Below are positions 26,779 through 36,367 of a DNA stretch of 64,000 nucleotides, piece after piece (positions within the stretch are counted from its first letter, which is position 1; every line of letters begins with the position of its first letter). The position numbers and the translations under genes were made by a program. A model generated the notes under the pieces. It made no database searches. It worked only from the letters and a program-made list of their open reading frames with translations, and had not been told where the DNA came from. The stretch is from Pseudoalteromonas sp. MMG007 (GTDB lineage: Bacteria > Pseudomonadota > Gammaproteobacteria > Enterobacterales > Alteromonadaceae), in assembly GCF_018100985.1 (NCBI RefSeq), contig NZ_JAGJEI010000016.1, positions 1-64,000 of the forward strand, read 5' to 3'.

Positions 26779-27061
26779 AAAAATTTATATGTTGGTTTAT
26801 TCTTATTCTTATTCATATGGGTATTTAGTTAGCCTATTGTACAGCGGATTATCAGTTTCTTTTTATTACAGCTCTTGCCTATTTGAATTAGTATCATTAC
26901 TTGCTTAGTACTAAAAATAGACGATATAGTCGCTTTCTACTGATGGCTTTTAGGAGAAATAGTTAAAATGGATTCTATTGGTGAATAAATTGAAAATTGT
27001 TGGATTTATAACATGAGTTTTACTTCTAATTTATTTTATTCAGGTATCGATATCCACAGTT
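26779..27061. other. Intergenic DNA, no supported gene
   Basis: AT-rich sequence with only short interrupted frames (for example 23 codons from ATG 27013). It runs into an area of decayed coding sequence and is probably gene debris. Confidence 0.5.
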
Positions 27062-27337
27062 TTGAAATTGCGTGCATCACTTAGAATACGGCACCTTAGT
27101 ATAATTCCTTATCTATGGACATTATATAATAGATGGCTAGTCGGTAAATTATCTCCTGATAAGACAAGCGACACAGACCTTTTAGCGGCATATTCCCAAA
27201 AGCTAATTTTGATGACATTAGCATCATTAATAATATTTATTTTGCTATTTTGCTATTTTGCTGTGGGATTTACCTGCGAAGAGAGCGAAGAAAACGCCAA
27301 TATAAAAACCAAAAATACCGGCTTGCCTGCAATATAG
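27062..27337 (+). CDS. Doubtful small membrane protein
   Basis: A 91-codon frame starting with TTG, with one strong membrane segment (about residues 48-69) after a basic N-terminal half. There is no clear ribosome binding site, and the flanks are degenerate. It may be a real small membrane protein or a leftover piece of the broken signalling gene that follows. Confidence 0.25.
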   Translation: MKLRASLRIRHLSIIPYLWTLYNRWLVGKLSPDKTSDTDLLAAYSQKLILMTLASLIIFILLFCYFAVGFTCEESEENANIKTKNTGLPAI

Positions 27338-27389
27338 TTAATACTTGAACTAACGGAGTCCACCTTCAAAGTTAGCCTAGAATAAAGAA

Positions 27390-27706
27390 CTCGGATAATT
27401 ACGTGCTAAAAATATCACCATTGCTATTAATTATTTAGGTGCTGAATTTGGCTCGTTAAGTTTAAGTACGCTTGCAAGTTTACCTATTGACGTAATAAAA
27501 ATAGATCACTCATTTATTGTTCAAGCTAATAAAAGCCAAAAATATAATGATATTTTAGATACAACGCACTAGGCCAAAAGCAGGGGATGAATGCGTTGAA
27601 AATAGGGCTGTTTGAGCTGGTTAAAAAATGGGTGTGAGCTCTGTTCAGCGGGATTTAGTTAGCCGCCCTAAGTTATCGTTTAATTTAAGTAATAAGGTAT
27701 TGCGTA
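27390..27706 (+). pseudogene. Remnant of an EAL-domain c-di-GMP phosphodiesterase gene
   Basis: A readable stretch (27405-27572) gives KNITIAINYLG, then LSTLASLPIDVIKIDHSFIV, which is the DDFGTG...LPVD.iKIDrSF region of EAL domains; the catalytic aspartates are replaced (NYLGAE). After a stop, another frame (about 27600-27700) gives VEN ... KMGVSSVQRDLVSRPK, matching the EAL C-terminal GVET...G.d.vQGyl.srP pattern but broken by stop codons. The start and the rest of the gene are missing. This is a decayed gene. Confidence 0.75.
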
Positions 27707-27771
27707 ACAATTCTATTATCCTTTCAGCCTCGGGTACAAGTGCATGGGGTTTTACGAGTTAGTTTACAAGT

Positions 27772-27805
27772 AAAAATGCCACCCTAGATAGAGTGGCATT
27801 TTTTG
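27772..27805 (-). terminator. Terminator of the betaine operon (minus strand)
   Basis: AATGCCAC (27775-27782) pairs with GTGGCATT (27793-27800), flanked by A-run and T-run, so usable in both directions. Confidence 0.85.
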
Positions 27806-27825
27806 TTTAATCAGTAATCAATGTA

Positions 27826-28527
27826 TTAAAGATCAAATGTGCGTGAAATAGCAAGTACAATACGCTCATCTGCGTAATCGTAGTCTAAACTAGTATCTTC
27901 AGCCGCTATTTCAATGCCAAACCCTTCGTAGCTTGTTTGATAAGCTAAGCGGTAATGTTTATATGATTTCTTTTGGTTTACATCCCATTCCCATTTGTCA
28001 CCATCTAGCGAGTTTGAAATATCAAAGCTTGCGCGGATTGCGTGGTTAGGGGCAATTTCAAAGGTATGTGCAATCATAGAAATTACATGCCCAGCGCCTG
28101 TACCAAAGTAATCCCAGCTGTACCAAAAGTTAAGCTCAGTTTGACCGTACTCACTTGCGTAGCCAAATTTAGTATATGCTTCTGCGTAATTAAAATCGCT
28201 GTTATTACCTTGATAAGTGTAATAAGCAATACCGTAATCAACGCTAAATTGCTCATCAAGTTGTACATATTTACCTACGTAAGCATCAAGCTCAAAATCA
28301 GTATCGTCACCAAAATCCACATTTGAAGCCCAAACACCTGCATAAACACCGTTATCAAAAGCATAATCTAGGCTGCCTTGAATTGCAGGGTCGTTATCTG
28401 TTTGTGTGACACCATTAAAAGTGTAGTCAGACGCTGCAGTGATTGTTGTAGACCAATCTGCAGCAGCAGTTGTTGACAAAAGTGCAAATGGTAAAGCGAC
28501 TGCAAGTTGTTTTAGTTTATTATTCAT
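27826..28527 (-). CDS. TorF-family putative porin
   Basis: A 233-residue outer-membrane protein with a signal peptide (cut after TTAAA) and alternating amphipathic strands ending in the barrel signature RTFDL. It belongs to the TorF / Gcw_chp family of putative porins (opening DWSTTITAASDYTFNGVTQTDNDPA is typical). It is the last gene of the choline/betaine cluster, 11 bp after the BCCT transporter, and could let choline or betaine through the outer membrane; that role is inferred from position. Confidence 0.8.
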   Translation of the reverse strand: MNNKLKQLAVALPFALLSTTAAADWSTTITAASDYTFNGVTQTDNDPAIQGSLDYAFDNGVYAGVWASNVDFGDDTDFELDAYVGKYVQLDEQFSVDYGIAYYTYQGNNSDFNYAEAYTKFGYASEYGQTELNFWYSWDYFGTGAGHVISMIAHTFEIAPNHAIRASFDISNSLDGDKWEWDVNQKKSYKHYRLAYQTSYEGFGIEIAAEDTSLDYDYADERIVLAISRTFDL

Positions 28528-28538
28528 TGTGTTGATCC

Positions 28539-29756
28539 CTAATGTACTGTTTCTATTTTTGTATAGTCGATTTTGTTAGCTTTTGGTGAGCTATCAATAT
28601 TGTTTACTGTTTTAAACTTGCTGTAGCCGATAAATGCGGCGCAGCCAAAGAACAAGCCAATAACTAATGCACCTACCCATTGTATTTGTAAAAACTCAAG
28701 TTTAAATAATAGCGTTAATAACGACAGCGCAACGATATTTAGTAGCATGTAGTTTAGCTTGCCTAAACGTTTTACTGTTAGGTTTAGATTATCAGTGTAC
28801 AAACGTATTAATGAATCAAGTGAATTAATAACAAACACGATACCTACAAACACCATAGCAAAGTTTTTAATACCAGCCGTTGATATACCCATTTCGTGGT
28901 AGTGATAAAGTACGCTAAACCAAATTGCGATTGGAATAGATGGGAATATAAGCATTGCACCTAGCACTTGGTATGTTTTAAGACCACCTACAAAACGAGA
29001 CGTAAATTGACCAATCATTATGCTCCACGCAAACCACCAAAATAGGTAAAACTCATGGTAATCGTTAAGTGGTAGAACAAATTCATTAATGTTGGCAAAG
29101 TAAGTACCAATAGAAGCTAAATTATCAGTAAAAGCAGACATCTCACTATCACCGACAACAAATGCACCTGCCCACATAAAGCCAATTAATGCGATAAATA
29201 ACCACGTTGTCGAAATACTTAAAAAACGTACGTATTTAATGTCTGTACTTGAGTAAACAGCAAAGCAAATAGCCGCAAATACAATAAGGTAAAATGTTGG
29301 AATAACGCTCGACCCATCACCAAGCTCTGGTAAATACCAAGGTAAATTAGTGAGTAACAAATAAGCGGTAAATGCACATGTACCAATAATTACCACGTTG
29401 TTGATGAATTTAACCCAAGGAATTTCGAAAAATTTAACTTTAGGTTCTATTACACAGAAATAAAAGCACGTAAGAAAGTAAAATCCCCAGATCAAGAATC
29501 CCCAATAGCCAAACTCAATGGCAAGAGGGTTTGCAAACGCGTATTCTGGGCTTGCTTTTATGTCTGCATAACCTGCAAATTCGGTTAATGGAAACATGAT
29601 TAGGCCAACATCAAGGCCTGAGGTAAATAATATTGCAATAAAGGTAAAGGTTCTTACTGGTGTTACACCTACTACGCGAACATTACCCCATTTTAATAAA
29701 ATAGTAATAACTGCAAGTAGTGTAAAGATAATGCCAGCGCTAAGCCATATAGTCAT
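28539..29756 (-). CDS. Short BCCT-type transporter, probable choline/betaine uptake
   Basis: A 405-residue inner-membrane protein with about 10-12 hydrophobic segments. Residues around 235-290 show the BCCT core (EFYLFWWFAWSIMIGQFTSRFVGG, then PSIPIAIWFSVLYHY), matching the aromatic choline/betaine box of the family. The protein is about 100 residues shorter than usual BCCTs and lacks their long N- and C-terminal regions; the glycine-rich unwound helix reads SGLDVGL with an aspartate inside. It is downstream of betA and so probably imports choline. Sequence split here: positions about 235-258 carry the box. Confidence 0.75.
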   Translation of the reverse strand: MTIWLSAGIIFTLLAVITILLKWGNVRVVGVTPVRTFTFIAILFTSGLDVGLIMFPLTEFAGYADIKASPEYAFANPLAIEFGYWGFLIWGFYFLTCFYFCVIEPKVKFFEIPWVKFINNVVIIGTCAFTAYLLLTNLPWYLPELGDGSSVIPTFYLIVFAAICFAVYSSTDIKYVRFLSISTTWLFIALIGFMWAGAFVVGDSEMSAFTDNLASIGTYFANINEFVLPLNDYHEFYLFWWFAWSIMIGQFTSRFVGGLKTYQVLGAMLIFPSIPIAIWFSVLYHYHEMGISTAGIKNFAMVFVGIVFVINSLDSLIRLYTDNLNLTVKRLGKLNYMLLNIVALSLLTLLFKLEFLQIQWVGALVIGLFFGCAAFIGYSKFKTVNNIDSSPKANKIDYTKIETVH

Positions 29757-29868
29757 TATCGCCCTCCCAAAATGAATAAAAATAACTCATAAGTTCTCCG
29801 TTTTTTGTTTTATTTCTTGCATAAACACCGCATAACCAATTTATGCCGTGAGCCACTACAAGATATAC

Positions 29869-29891
29869 GTGCTCTGCGTAATACAGAGCAC
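29869..29891 (-). terminator. Hairpin between betA and the transporter gene
   Basis: GTGCTCTG pairs with CAGAGCAC around a 7-base loop, just after the betA stop. No T-run follows, so it may be a partial terminator or RNA-stabilising hairpin that separates bet expression from transporter expression. Confidence 0.5.
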
Positions 29892-29902
29892 TTATGGCTT
29901 AA

Positions 29903-31570
29903 TTAAATCTCACTATTACGCTGTGTTGTTTGCCAATTGTCACTCATGGCTACATTAACTGAGGCTTGAGGCAGGGGCGTTTTTCCCAAAATTAAATCAG
30001 CTGCTTTTTCAGCTACCATAATCGTAGGAGCATTTAAATTTCCGTTAGGTACTGTTGGGAATATAGACGAGTCAACAACACGCAAACCTTCGATACCATG
30101 TACTTGAGTACTTGAATTAACCACAGCCATATCGTCTTCACCCATTTTGCATGAGCAAGAAGGGTGATAAGCACTTTCTACAGCTTGGCGTACAAAGGCG
30201 TCAATTTCTTCGTCGGTTTGGATATGTTTACCTGGTTGAATTTCTTCATCACGGTAATCATCAAACGCACTTTGTTCAATGATGTCGCGGGTTAAACGCA
30301 CACAGGCTCTAAAGCCTTCAATGTCGTCTTTATGCTGTAAGTAATTAAACACTATTTGTGGCGGTTGCTCAGGGTTAGCTGATTGAATCGTAACACTGCC
30401 GCGACTTTTTGGTTTGTTATGACCAACGTGAACTTGAAAACCATGACCTGCAAACGCACTACGACCATCGTATCGCATAGCGGCTGGTAAAAAGTGATAT
30501 TGAATATCTGGCCATTCAACTTCAGGCTTTGAGCGAATAAACGCACACGACTCAAAGTGATTAGTTGCACCCAAACCTTTACGAGTAAGTAGCCATTTAG
30601 CGCCAATTAAGCCTTTAGAAATAAGCCCTAACTTGCCATTTAAAGTAATTGGCTGCTTACACTTGTACTGAAAGTAAAATTCAAGATGATCTTGTAAGTT
30701 TTGACCTACACCCGGTAAGTGGTGTTTAACTTCGATGCCTGCTTTTTCTAATATGTCTTTATCGCCAATACCAGAGAGCTGTAAAATATGCGGAGAGCCA
30801 ATAGGGCCTGCGCTTAAAACAACATCTTTGGCAGCATGTGCAGTTTGAACATTCCCATTTACTTTGTACTCAATGCCTGTAGCTTTTTTACCATCTAGTA
30901 TTACTTTTTGAGCAAGTGCACCAGTGATCACCGTTAAATTAGCGCGTGATTTAACTGGGTCTAAATACTCACGAGAAGCCGAGCTGCGAACACCGTCTTT
31001 CACAGTCATGTGCATTGGGCCAAAGCCTTCTTGTTGGGCGCTATTATAATCGTCTGTACTGGCATAACCTGCTTGTACACCGGCTTTTATAAACGTGGTG
31101 TACAACGGGTTTTGCATTTCGTTACCGTTATTAACGCCAAGTGGGCCTTTACCACCTCGGTATGTATTTTCACCTAGGTAAAAGCTTTCAGCCTTTTGAA
31201 AATACGGTAAACACGATTGATAGTCCCAACCATTAGCGCCGTGCTGTTGCCATTCATCAAAATCTTTAGCATGGCCACGAACATACACCATGCCGTTAAT
31301 TGACGACGAACCACCAAGGACTTTTCCGCGAGGGCAGTGCATTTCACGGTTATCTAAATGTGGCTCAGGTTGAGTATGAAATTGCCACGCATACTTATCG
31401 GTATTCATAGGAATAGACAGCGCAGTTGGCATTTTTATAAAAATACTTTTATCGCTGCCGCCTGTTTCAAGCAGTAACACACGATTACTAGCATCTTCAG
31501 ACAATCGGTTAGCTAAAACACAACCCGCAGATCCTGCGCCAACAATAATATAGTCGTAATGATTACTCAT
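29903..31570 (-). CDS. betA: Choline dehydrogenase
   Basis: A 555-residue GMC oxidoreductase that oxidises choline to betaine aldehyde using FAD. FAD-binding GAGSAG at residues 11-16, GMC signatures ([28 protein letters not shown]) and the C-terminal catalytic histidine region ([12 protein letters not shown]) are present. It is 11 bases after betB in the betI-betB-betA order and is the full family length. Confidence 0.96.
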   Translation of the reverse strand: MSNHYDYIIVGAGSAGCVLANRLSEDASNRVLLLETGGSDKSIFIKMPTALSIPMNTDKYAWQFHTQPEPHLDNREMHCPRGKVLGGSSSINGMVYVRGHAKDFDEWQQHGANGWDYQSCLPYFQKAESFYLGENTYRGGKGPLGVNNGNEMQNPLYTTFIKAGVQAGYASTDDYNSAQQEGFGPMHMTVKDGVRSSASREYLDPVKSRANLTVITGALAQKVILDGKKATGIEYKVNGNVQTAHAAKDVVLSAGPIGSPHILQLSGIGDKDILEKAGIEVKHHLPGVGQNLQDHLEFYFQYKCKQPITLNGKLGLISKGLIGAKWLLTRKGLGATNHFESCAFIRSKPEVEWPDIQYHFLPAAMRYDGRSAFAGHGFQVHVGHNKPKSRGSVTIQSANPEQPPQIVFNYLQHKDDIEGFRACVRLTRDIIEQSAFDDYRDEEIQPGKHIQTDEEIDAFVRQAVESAYHPSCSCKMGEDDMAVVNSSTQVHGIEGLRVVDSSIFPTVPNGNLNAPTIMVAEKAADLILGKTPLPQASVNVAMSDNWQTTQRNSEI

Positions 31571-31581
31571 AGTAGGGCGCC

Positions 31582-33057
31582 TTAAAATGGGCTTTCTATG
31601 TCGGCCATACCAACATAAATAGACTTAGTTTGCGTGTAATGATCAAGTGTTTCTATGCCATTTTCACGGCCAATACCAGATTGCTTGTAGCCACCAACAG
31701 GCATTTCGGCCGGTGAGTTACCGTAGGCATTAATCCAACAAATGCCGGCTTCTAACTGATGAATTACACGATGAGCGCGTTTTATGTCGCTTGTAAATAC
31801 ACCCGCAGCTAAGCCTAGATGAGTACCATTGGCGCGTGCTATTACATCGTCTTCGTCTTCAAAAACAAGCACACTCATTACCGGGCCAAATATTTCTTCT
31901 TTAACAATGGTCATATCATCGTTGCAATCGATAAATACAGTAGGTGCAACAAAGTAACCATTAGGTGCAGATTTAGGTGAAAGCGTTGAACCACCAGTAA
32001 GTAGCGTAGCGCCTTCTTCTATGCCTTTATTTACATAGCTCATTACTAAATCTTGGTGATTTTTAGAAATTAATGCACCAAAGTTAGTATTTAAATCTTG
32101 TGGGTCGCCGGCAATAATATTTTGCTCAGTGCGCGTTTTAAGCTCATCAATAAATTGCTGATATATATTCTTATGTACATAAATACGTGTACAGTTAGTG
32201 CAAATTTCGCCTTGCGTATAAAAGTTACCTAACATTGCTGCACTAACTGCTTGCTCAATATTGGCATCATCAAATACAACAAGTGGTGATTTACCACCAA
32301 GCTCCATTGTTACGTCTTTTAACGTACCTGCAGCGCTTGCAACTACTTTTTTACCTGTACCCACTTCACCCGTAAACGACACTTTGTCAATTTCGCTGTG
32401 CGACGTTAACCATTGACCTACGTCGCCAGCACCTTGTACTACGTTAAATACGCCAGCAGGTACGCCTGCTTCTACAAATATCTCAGCTAGTTTAATAGCA
32501 CCTAATGGTGTTTCTTCAGATGGTTTAAATATAAATGCATTACCAGCGGCAAGGGCAGGGCCTGATTTCCAACATGCGATTTGTAATGGGTAGTTCCATG
32601 CACCAATACCTGCACAAATACCTAATGGCTCTTTGCGCGTGTAATAAAAGTCATCACCTACCATTTGTTGTTGGCCAACTTGTGCAGGGGCTAGACCTGC
32701 AAAGTATTCAATTACATCTGCGCCGGTTTCAATATCAACACAATTTGCTTCTTGCATTGGTTTGCCGGTATCAAGCACTTCTACTAGTGCAAGCTCGTCG
32801 TTACGCTCGCGTAAAAGTGCGACCGCTTTGAGTAAAATGCGGCTACGTTCAATGGGTGTCATTTTTGACCACTGTGCAAAACCTTGTTTTGCACTTTCAA
32901 TGGCTGCGTTTTGCACAAATTCATCGGCAACTTCTACCGAGTATATAACTTCATCTGTTGCTGGATTTTTTACATCAAAAGTTTCGCCGCTTTGGTTTGC
33001 AAGGAAGTGGCCATTAATAAAGTTTTGATAGACAGGTGTAGTCACGCTAGGCTCCAT
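31582..33057 (-). CDS. betB: Betaine aldehyde dehydrogenase
   Basis: A 491-residue NAD-dependent aldehyde dehydrogenase that turns betaine aldehyde into glycine betaine. Visible motifs: FTGEVGTGK nucleotide loop, the general-base glutamate in MELGGKSPL and the catalytic cysteine in GEICTNCTR. The start overlaps the end of betI by 11 bases, so translation is coupled in the regulator-first operon. Confidence 0.96.
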   Translation of the reverse strand: MEPSVTTPVYQNFINGHFLANQSGETFDVKNPATDEVIYSVEVADEFVQNAAIESAKQGFAQWSKMTPIERSRILLKAVALLRERNDELALVEVLDTGKPMQEANCVDIETGADVIEYFAGLAPAQVGQQQMVGDDFYYTRKEPLGICAGIGAWNYPLQIACWKSGPALAAGNAFIFKPSEETPLGAIKLAEIFVEAGVPAGVFNVVQGAGDVGQWLTSHSEIDKVSFTGEVGTGKKVVASAAGTLKDVTMELGGKSPLVVFDDANIEQAVSAAMLGNFYTQGEICTNCTRIYVHKNIYQQFIDELKTRTEQNIIAGDPQDLNTNFGALISKNHQDLVMSYVNKGIEEGATLLTGGSTLSPKSAPNGYFVAPTVFIDCNDDMTIVKEEIFGPVMSVLVFEDEDDVIARANGTHLGLAAGVFTSDIKRAHRVIHQLEAGICWINAYGNSPAEMPVGGYKQSGIGRENGIETLDHYTQTKSIYVGMADIESPF

Positions 33058-33637
33058 ATTGCTTAATGAGTGAATGCACGTAGTTTTTAGCTAACGTTTC
33101 ACTGTGTTTAAATTTGTCTTCGTTTGATTTACTCAATACTGCTCTTAACCATAGGCCATCAATCATGGCGGCGCTAAGTTCCGCAGCTTGTTTTGCTTGC
33201 TTTACTGGCATTAGTTGCTTAAAAGAAAATGCTAAATTACTTTGCAAGCGGTTACTGTTTACGTTTTGTAGTCGATGCAGTTCTTTATCGTGCATTGACT
33301 GCGCCCAAAAACTTAACCATGTACGGGTTGTATCGTTGCGCTGTTGAACAAGTGCAAAGTTGGCCTCAACAATAAACATTAAGCGCTCAATAGCGCTGGT
33401 AGATGGTACAACTTTTTCAATTAATTCATTTTTTAGATTAGATAATAAATACCTAACCGTTGCCTCTATTAATCCCTGCTTGCCGCCAAAATAGTGACTG
33501 ATAATGCCTGAGGATAGCCCAGCATTTTTACTAATCGTATTAATTGTCGTGCCTTGTAATCCACGTAGTGCAACCGACTCTATGGTTGCGTCAATTAGCT
33601 GCTGACGCCTGACAGGTTCCATTCCAACTTTAGGCAT
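33047..33637 (-). CDS. betI: Choline-responsive repressor BetI
   Basis: A 196-residue TetR-family regulator. The start [19 protein letters not shown] and the helix-turn-helix [20 protein letters not shown] are diagnostic for BetI, which represses bet genes and is released by choline. I start it at ATG 33637, since the E. coli protein begins MPKLGM at the same place; the open frame continues 8 codons further through the operator. A perfect 14-bp palindrome sits 11 bp upstream. Confidence 0.94.
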   Translation of the reverse strand: MPKVGMEPVRRQQLIDATIESVALRGLQGTTINTISKNAGLSSGIISHYFGGKQGLIEATVRYLLSNLKNELIEKVVPSTSAIERLMFIVEANFALVQQRNDTTRTWLSFWAQSMHDKELHRLQNVNSNRLQSNLAFSFKQLMPVKQAKQAAELSAAMIDGLWLRAVLSKSNEDKFKHSETLAKNYVHSLIKQYGA

Positions 33638-33648
33638 ATTTTTTATTA

Positions 33649-33662
33649 ATTGAACGTTCAAT
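33649..33662 (-). promoter_or_regulatory. BetI operator
   Basis: ATTGAACGTTCAAT is a perfect 14-bp palindrome directly before betI. As recalled, it matches the dyad of known BetI sites, so the bet operon is probably autoregulated. Confidence 0.75.
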
Positions 33663-34035
33663 AAAGATAAGCTTAATGTAATAGCTCTAACAATTCAAGG
33701 CGTAAGTAAACCATCAGATACCAAGATGTAGATGGAATATTAACAAAAGTGAGAAGGTTTTTAGGGGGTGAATGACAATTCAATGATAAATAATACTGCT
33801 AAATTTCAAATGCTTACGTATTAATTTTGTAATATTAAAATTAGTAAGTATTTGTTTACAGCATTGGAGTAATAAAAAAGATAAATAATCGTTAGAAGGG
33901 TAATAGTTAGAGTACTAATGGTATTTTAAATAGACAGAAGTTTTGTGATTGCGAGTTTAATTAGTGTACTAATTAAAAGTTTTTTAAATGAAGTTACATT
34001 TAGGAAGTGGTGAGGTTTTAGAAAAACCGATGTGC
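33663..34035. other. Intergenic DNA, nothing identified
   Basis: About 370 AT-rich bases between the betI promoter and the end of a minus-strand gene. I see no frame of useful length, no hairpin with a T-run and no repeat; it should hold the bet promoter near its left end. Confidence 0.6.
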
Positions 34036-34341
34036 TTAAAGGGGAGATATAACACCTTTAAACAACAAAGGGTAGCGCCTTAAACGGTTACCAATATAGT
34101 CATCGGCTAGAATTTGCTGGCAAATAAAATCTACGTCGTTACTCGCCTCAAACACCCAGTCAAAACGTTCTATGGCAAGTAAAAACCCACGTTTTAAATG
34201 GGTTTGCTGACGGTATTCGTCAAGATTTTTACGTACAATCTCAAGCTTTTCAGGATGAGACATCAGCTCATTAATAACTAAATTTATAAACGAAGTGGTT
34301 TGTTTGTTAGTGGTGCGCTTGCGAAGTCGTCGTGGCTGCAT
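34036..34341 (-). CDS. Small basic hypothetical protein
   Basis: A 101-residue protein with an arginine-rich start (MQPRRLRKRTTNKQ) and helical body. Its ATG overlaps the stop of the upstream DUF3081 gene by one base (TAATG), so the two are translationally coupled and probably functionally linked. No family recognised. Confidence 0.7.
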   Translation of the reverse strand: MQPRRLRKRTTNKQTTSFINLVINELMSHPEKLEIVRKNLDEYRQQTHLKRGFLLAIERFDWVFEASNDVDFICQQILADDYIGNRLRRYPLLFKGVISPL

Positions 34342-34598
34342 TATTCCTCGTTTGCTATGTTGTATAATTTTTTTAAAAAGTCGTCTTTGTGTTTATCGTG
34401 CTCGTAATTGAGATGGTATGCGTTGTGAAAGCCAAACCTTAACAATACACCACTCCCTTCTAAATAAATGGTGTAACCGTCTATGTCGGAGTATGCAGTA
34501 ACTCCTTCGTAGTGCTTACCAATATCGTTAGGTTTACCGCGTTGTTGAATGCGTTCATACACTGATAAAATTTGTTTGTTGTCGAGTTCGTTTTTCAT
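34341..34598 (-). CDS. DUF3081-like small protein
   Basis: An 85-residue protein resembling DUF3081: MKNELDNKQILSVYERI, then AYSDIDGYTIYL and FHNAYHLNY. The family occurs in marine gammaproteobacteria and has no known function. It is the first gene of a two-gene unit. Confidence 0.7.
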   Translation of the reverse strand: MKNELDNKQILSVYERIQQRGKPNDIGKHYEGVTAYSDIDGYTIYLEGSGVLLRFGFHNAYHLNYEHDKHKDDFLKKLYNIANEE

Positions 34599-34763
34599 AA
34601 TTCACCCTTAACTATTTAAGCCTGATACGCTTTATATATGTGGGTCGATCATCATAAAAACAATGCGGTGATATAATTTTATTATATGGACTTACATATG
34701 CTATGAGCTGTATTTACAGAAACTGTAGGTCAGTTAACTCTAATTACGAGATTATATTTGTAT

Positions 34764-34796
34764 AAAAAAACGCAGTTGGAATGAGCAACTGCGTTT
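34764..34796 (-). terminator. Terminator of the decarboxylase gene (minus strand)
   Basis: AAACGCAGTTG pairs with CAACTGCGTTT (11 bp, 7-base loop); on the minus strand a T-run follows. Confidence 0.88.
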
Positions 34797-34846
34797 AAGT
34801 ATATAGTTACAAGCCAACGTAACTATAGTTGAGGAAATGGAGCCAA

Positions 34847-36070
34847 TTAGCCAGTTAACTCTTGGGTGTGTACTTGCTCGTTTAATACTACAACTTCAGC
34901 TCGTTTGAAAAAGTTAAAGTCGGTTGCTGTAGCCAGTGTGTATGCGCCCATCATACGGCTGATAATTAAATCGCCGTTATTTAGTTTGGGCAACATAATA
35001 GAATCACTCACTACGTCTATACTGTCGCAAGTAGGGCCTGCAAGTACAGACTCAAAACGCTCACCATTTTGTTTAGCACTGTCGATAGGGTATGCCGCTT
35101 CGTCAAACATTAAGCCGCTGAAAGAGCCATAAATACCGTCATCCAAGTAATACCACGTTTTACCTTCGCGCTGCGCTTGGCCCATCACTGAGGCTACGCT
35201 AGTTACACTGCTTGCTACAATAAAACGACCCGGCTCTGCAATAATTTGCATTGTTTCAGGTAATTGCGCTAAAGCTACGTTTATTGGTGCACAAAAAACG
35301 TCAATTGGTAGTACATCTGCGCTGTATGGCACAGGAAAACCACCACCAATATCGAGTGTACTAAGTGCTGGTAAGCCAAGCTCACTGACTTTGGTAATTA
35401 CTTTTGCACACGCATTAATTGCTTCAACGTATTTAGTTGGGTTTGGTGATTGCGAGCCCACATGAAACGATAACCCTTTTATACGAATACCTAGTTGCTG
35501 TGCGTAGCTAATAATGTCAATTGCAGCGTCAGGGCTGCAGCCAAACTTTTTAGATAAATCTGCAAATGCATCTTTATTACGAAAGCTTAAGCGCACTAAA
35601 ATTTCAGCTTGGTCTTTGTAGGTAATAAACTTTTCAAGCTCGTTTATGTTATCAACAACAAACACAGTGCATCCATACGCTAGCGCATCGCGAATATCAC
35701 TGTCGCGCTTAATTGGGTGAGTGTGAATAGTACGCTCACTTGGCACGCCTTGGCTTGCCACTAAGTCAACTTCACCGCTTGTTGCTAAATCAAAGCTTGC
35801 GCCTTCTTCAAGTAAAGTGCGTACCACAGCGACTAAAGGCAGTGGTTTTAATGCAAAGTGCAAAACAACGCCAGGTAGTGCATTTTTAAGCGCGTGGTAT
35901 TGCCGACGAATAGCTTCGCAGTCAAGGACCATAAGTGGTGCACCAAATTGTGCTGCAAGTTGTTCAATGTGCGTGTTAATCGGTTGCACATAATCAAATG
36001 CTTGATTTGCAGCAACCGCTGCTGCAGGTACTTTAGTTACGGTGTCTTTTAGTTGAGTCGATAAAGCCAT
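34847..36070 (-). CDS. Ornithine/lysine-type decarboxylase (fold III, PLP)
   Basis: A 407-residue fold-III (alanine racemase-like) PLP decarboxylase of the eukaryotic-type ODC / LdcA group. The PLP lysine is K75 in HFALKPLP; H203 lies in FHVGSQ; EPGR is at 279-282; the catalytic cysteine is C348 in GPTCDSID. It probably turns ornithine into putrescine, with lysine to cadaverine as alternative. Its start lies 7 bases after the last helix of a large foldable leader that includes the ribosome binding site (GGA in CUCGGA), so translational control is likely. Confidence 0.88.
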   Translation of the reverse strand: MALSTQLKDTVTKVPAAAVAANQAFDYVQPINTHIEQLAAQFGAPLMVLDCEAIRRQYHALKNALPGVVLHFALKPLPLVAVVRTLLEEGASFDLATSGEVDLVASQGVPSERTIHTHPIKRDSDIRDALAYGCTVFVVDNINELEKFITYKDQAEILVRLSFRNKDAFADLSKKFGCSPDAAIDIISYAQQLGIRIKGLSFHVGSQSPNPTKYVEAINACAKVITKVSELGLPALSTLDIGGGFPVPYSADVLPIDVFCAPINVALAQLPETMQIIAEPGRFIVASSVTSVASVMGQAQREGKTWYYLDDGIYGSFSGLMFDEAAYPIDSAKQNGERFESVLAGPTCDSIDVVSDSIMLPKLNNGDLIISRMMGAYTLATATDFNFFKRAEVVVLNEQVHTQELTG

Positions 36071-36235
36071 TATATTTTCCGAGTACGTTAAGCAACCGCT
36101 CGGGTTATGGTTTATCCACGAGTCGGTTGAGTGAGATCAATCGTGCTTACGCACAGTCAAATTCACTCTTGGATAGTTGCTCTATCGCCTTGCTACAAAC
36201 AGGGTTTGTAATGTACTCGGATTGGCTATCATCAA
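36071..36235 (-). promoter_or_regulatory. Candidate structured 5' leader (riboswitch-like) of the decarboxylase gene
   Basis: Read on the minus strand, UCCGAGUAC (36221-36213) is exactly complementary to GUACUCGGA (36086-36078), closing about 125 bases. Inside are a 7-bp hairpin UACAAAC/GUUUGUA (36210-36194), a longer arm UAUCC/GGAUA (36175-36113) containing GAGUGA/UCACUC and GUGC/GCAC, and a small AACC/GGUU hairpin (36106-36094). The outer helix takes in the GGA ribosome binding site 7 bases before the start codon. Folded, it would hide the site. I do not recognise it as a named RNA family. Confidence 0.6.
36182..36232 (-). CDS. Possible 16-residue leader peptide
   Basis: A minus-strand reading frame ATG to TAG encodes MIANPSTLQTLFVARR. 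It covers the 5' strand of the leader's closing helix and the first hairpin, so a ribosome on it would prevent the closing helix from forming. The Arg-Arg end is suggestive, since speF leader peptides sense ornithine. There is no strong ribosome binding site, so this is tentative. Confidence 0.3.
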   Translation of the reverse strand: MIANPSTLQTLFVARR

Positions 36236-36367
36236 GAAGCGGCGAGATAATAAAACGAGTTTTTCTTCAGCGCAATATAAATTTTATAAATAATAAAAAT
36301 ATTTAATTGTTTATAATTATCATGTGATTACATCGATATGAATTACTTATCTTAACGATTTATATTA

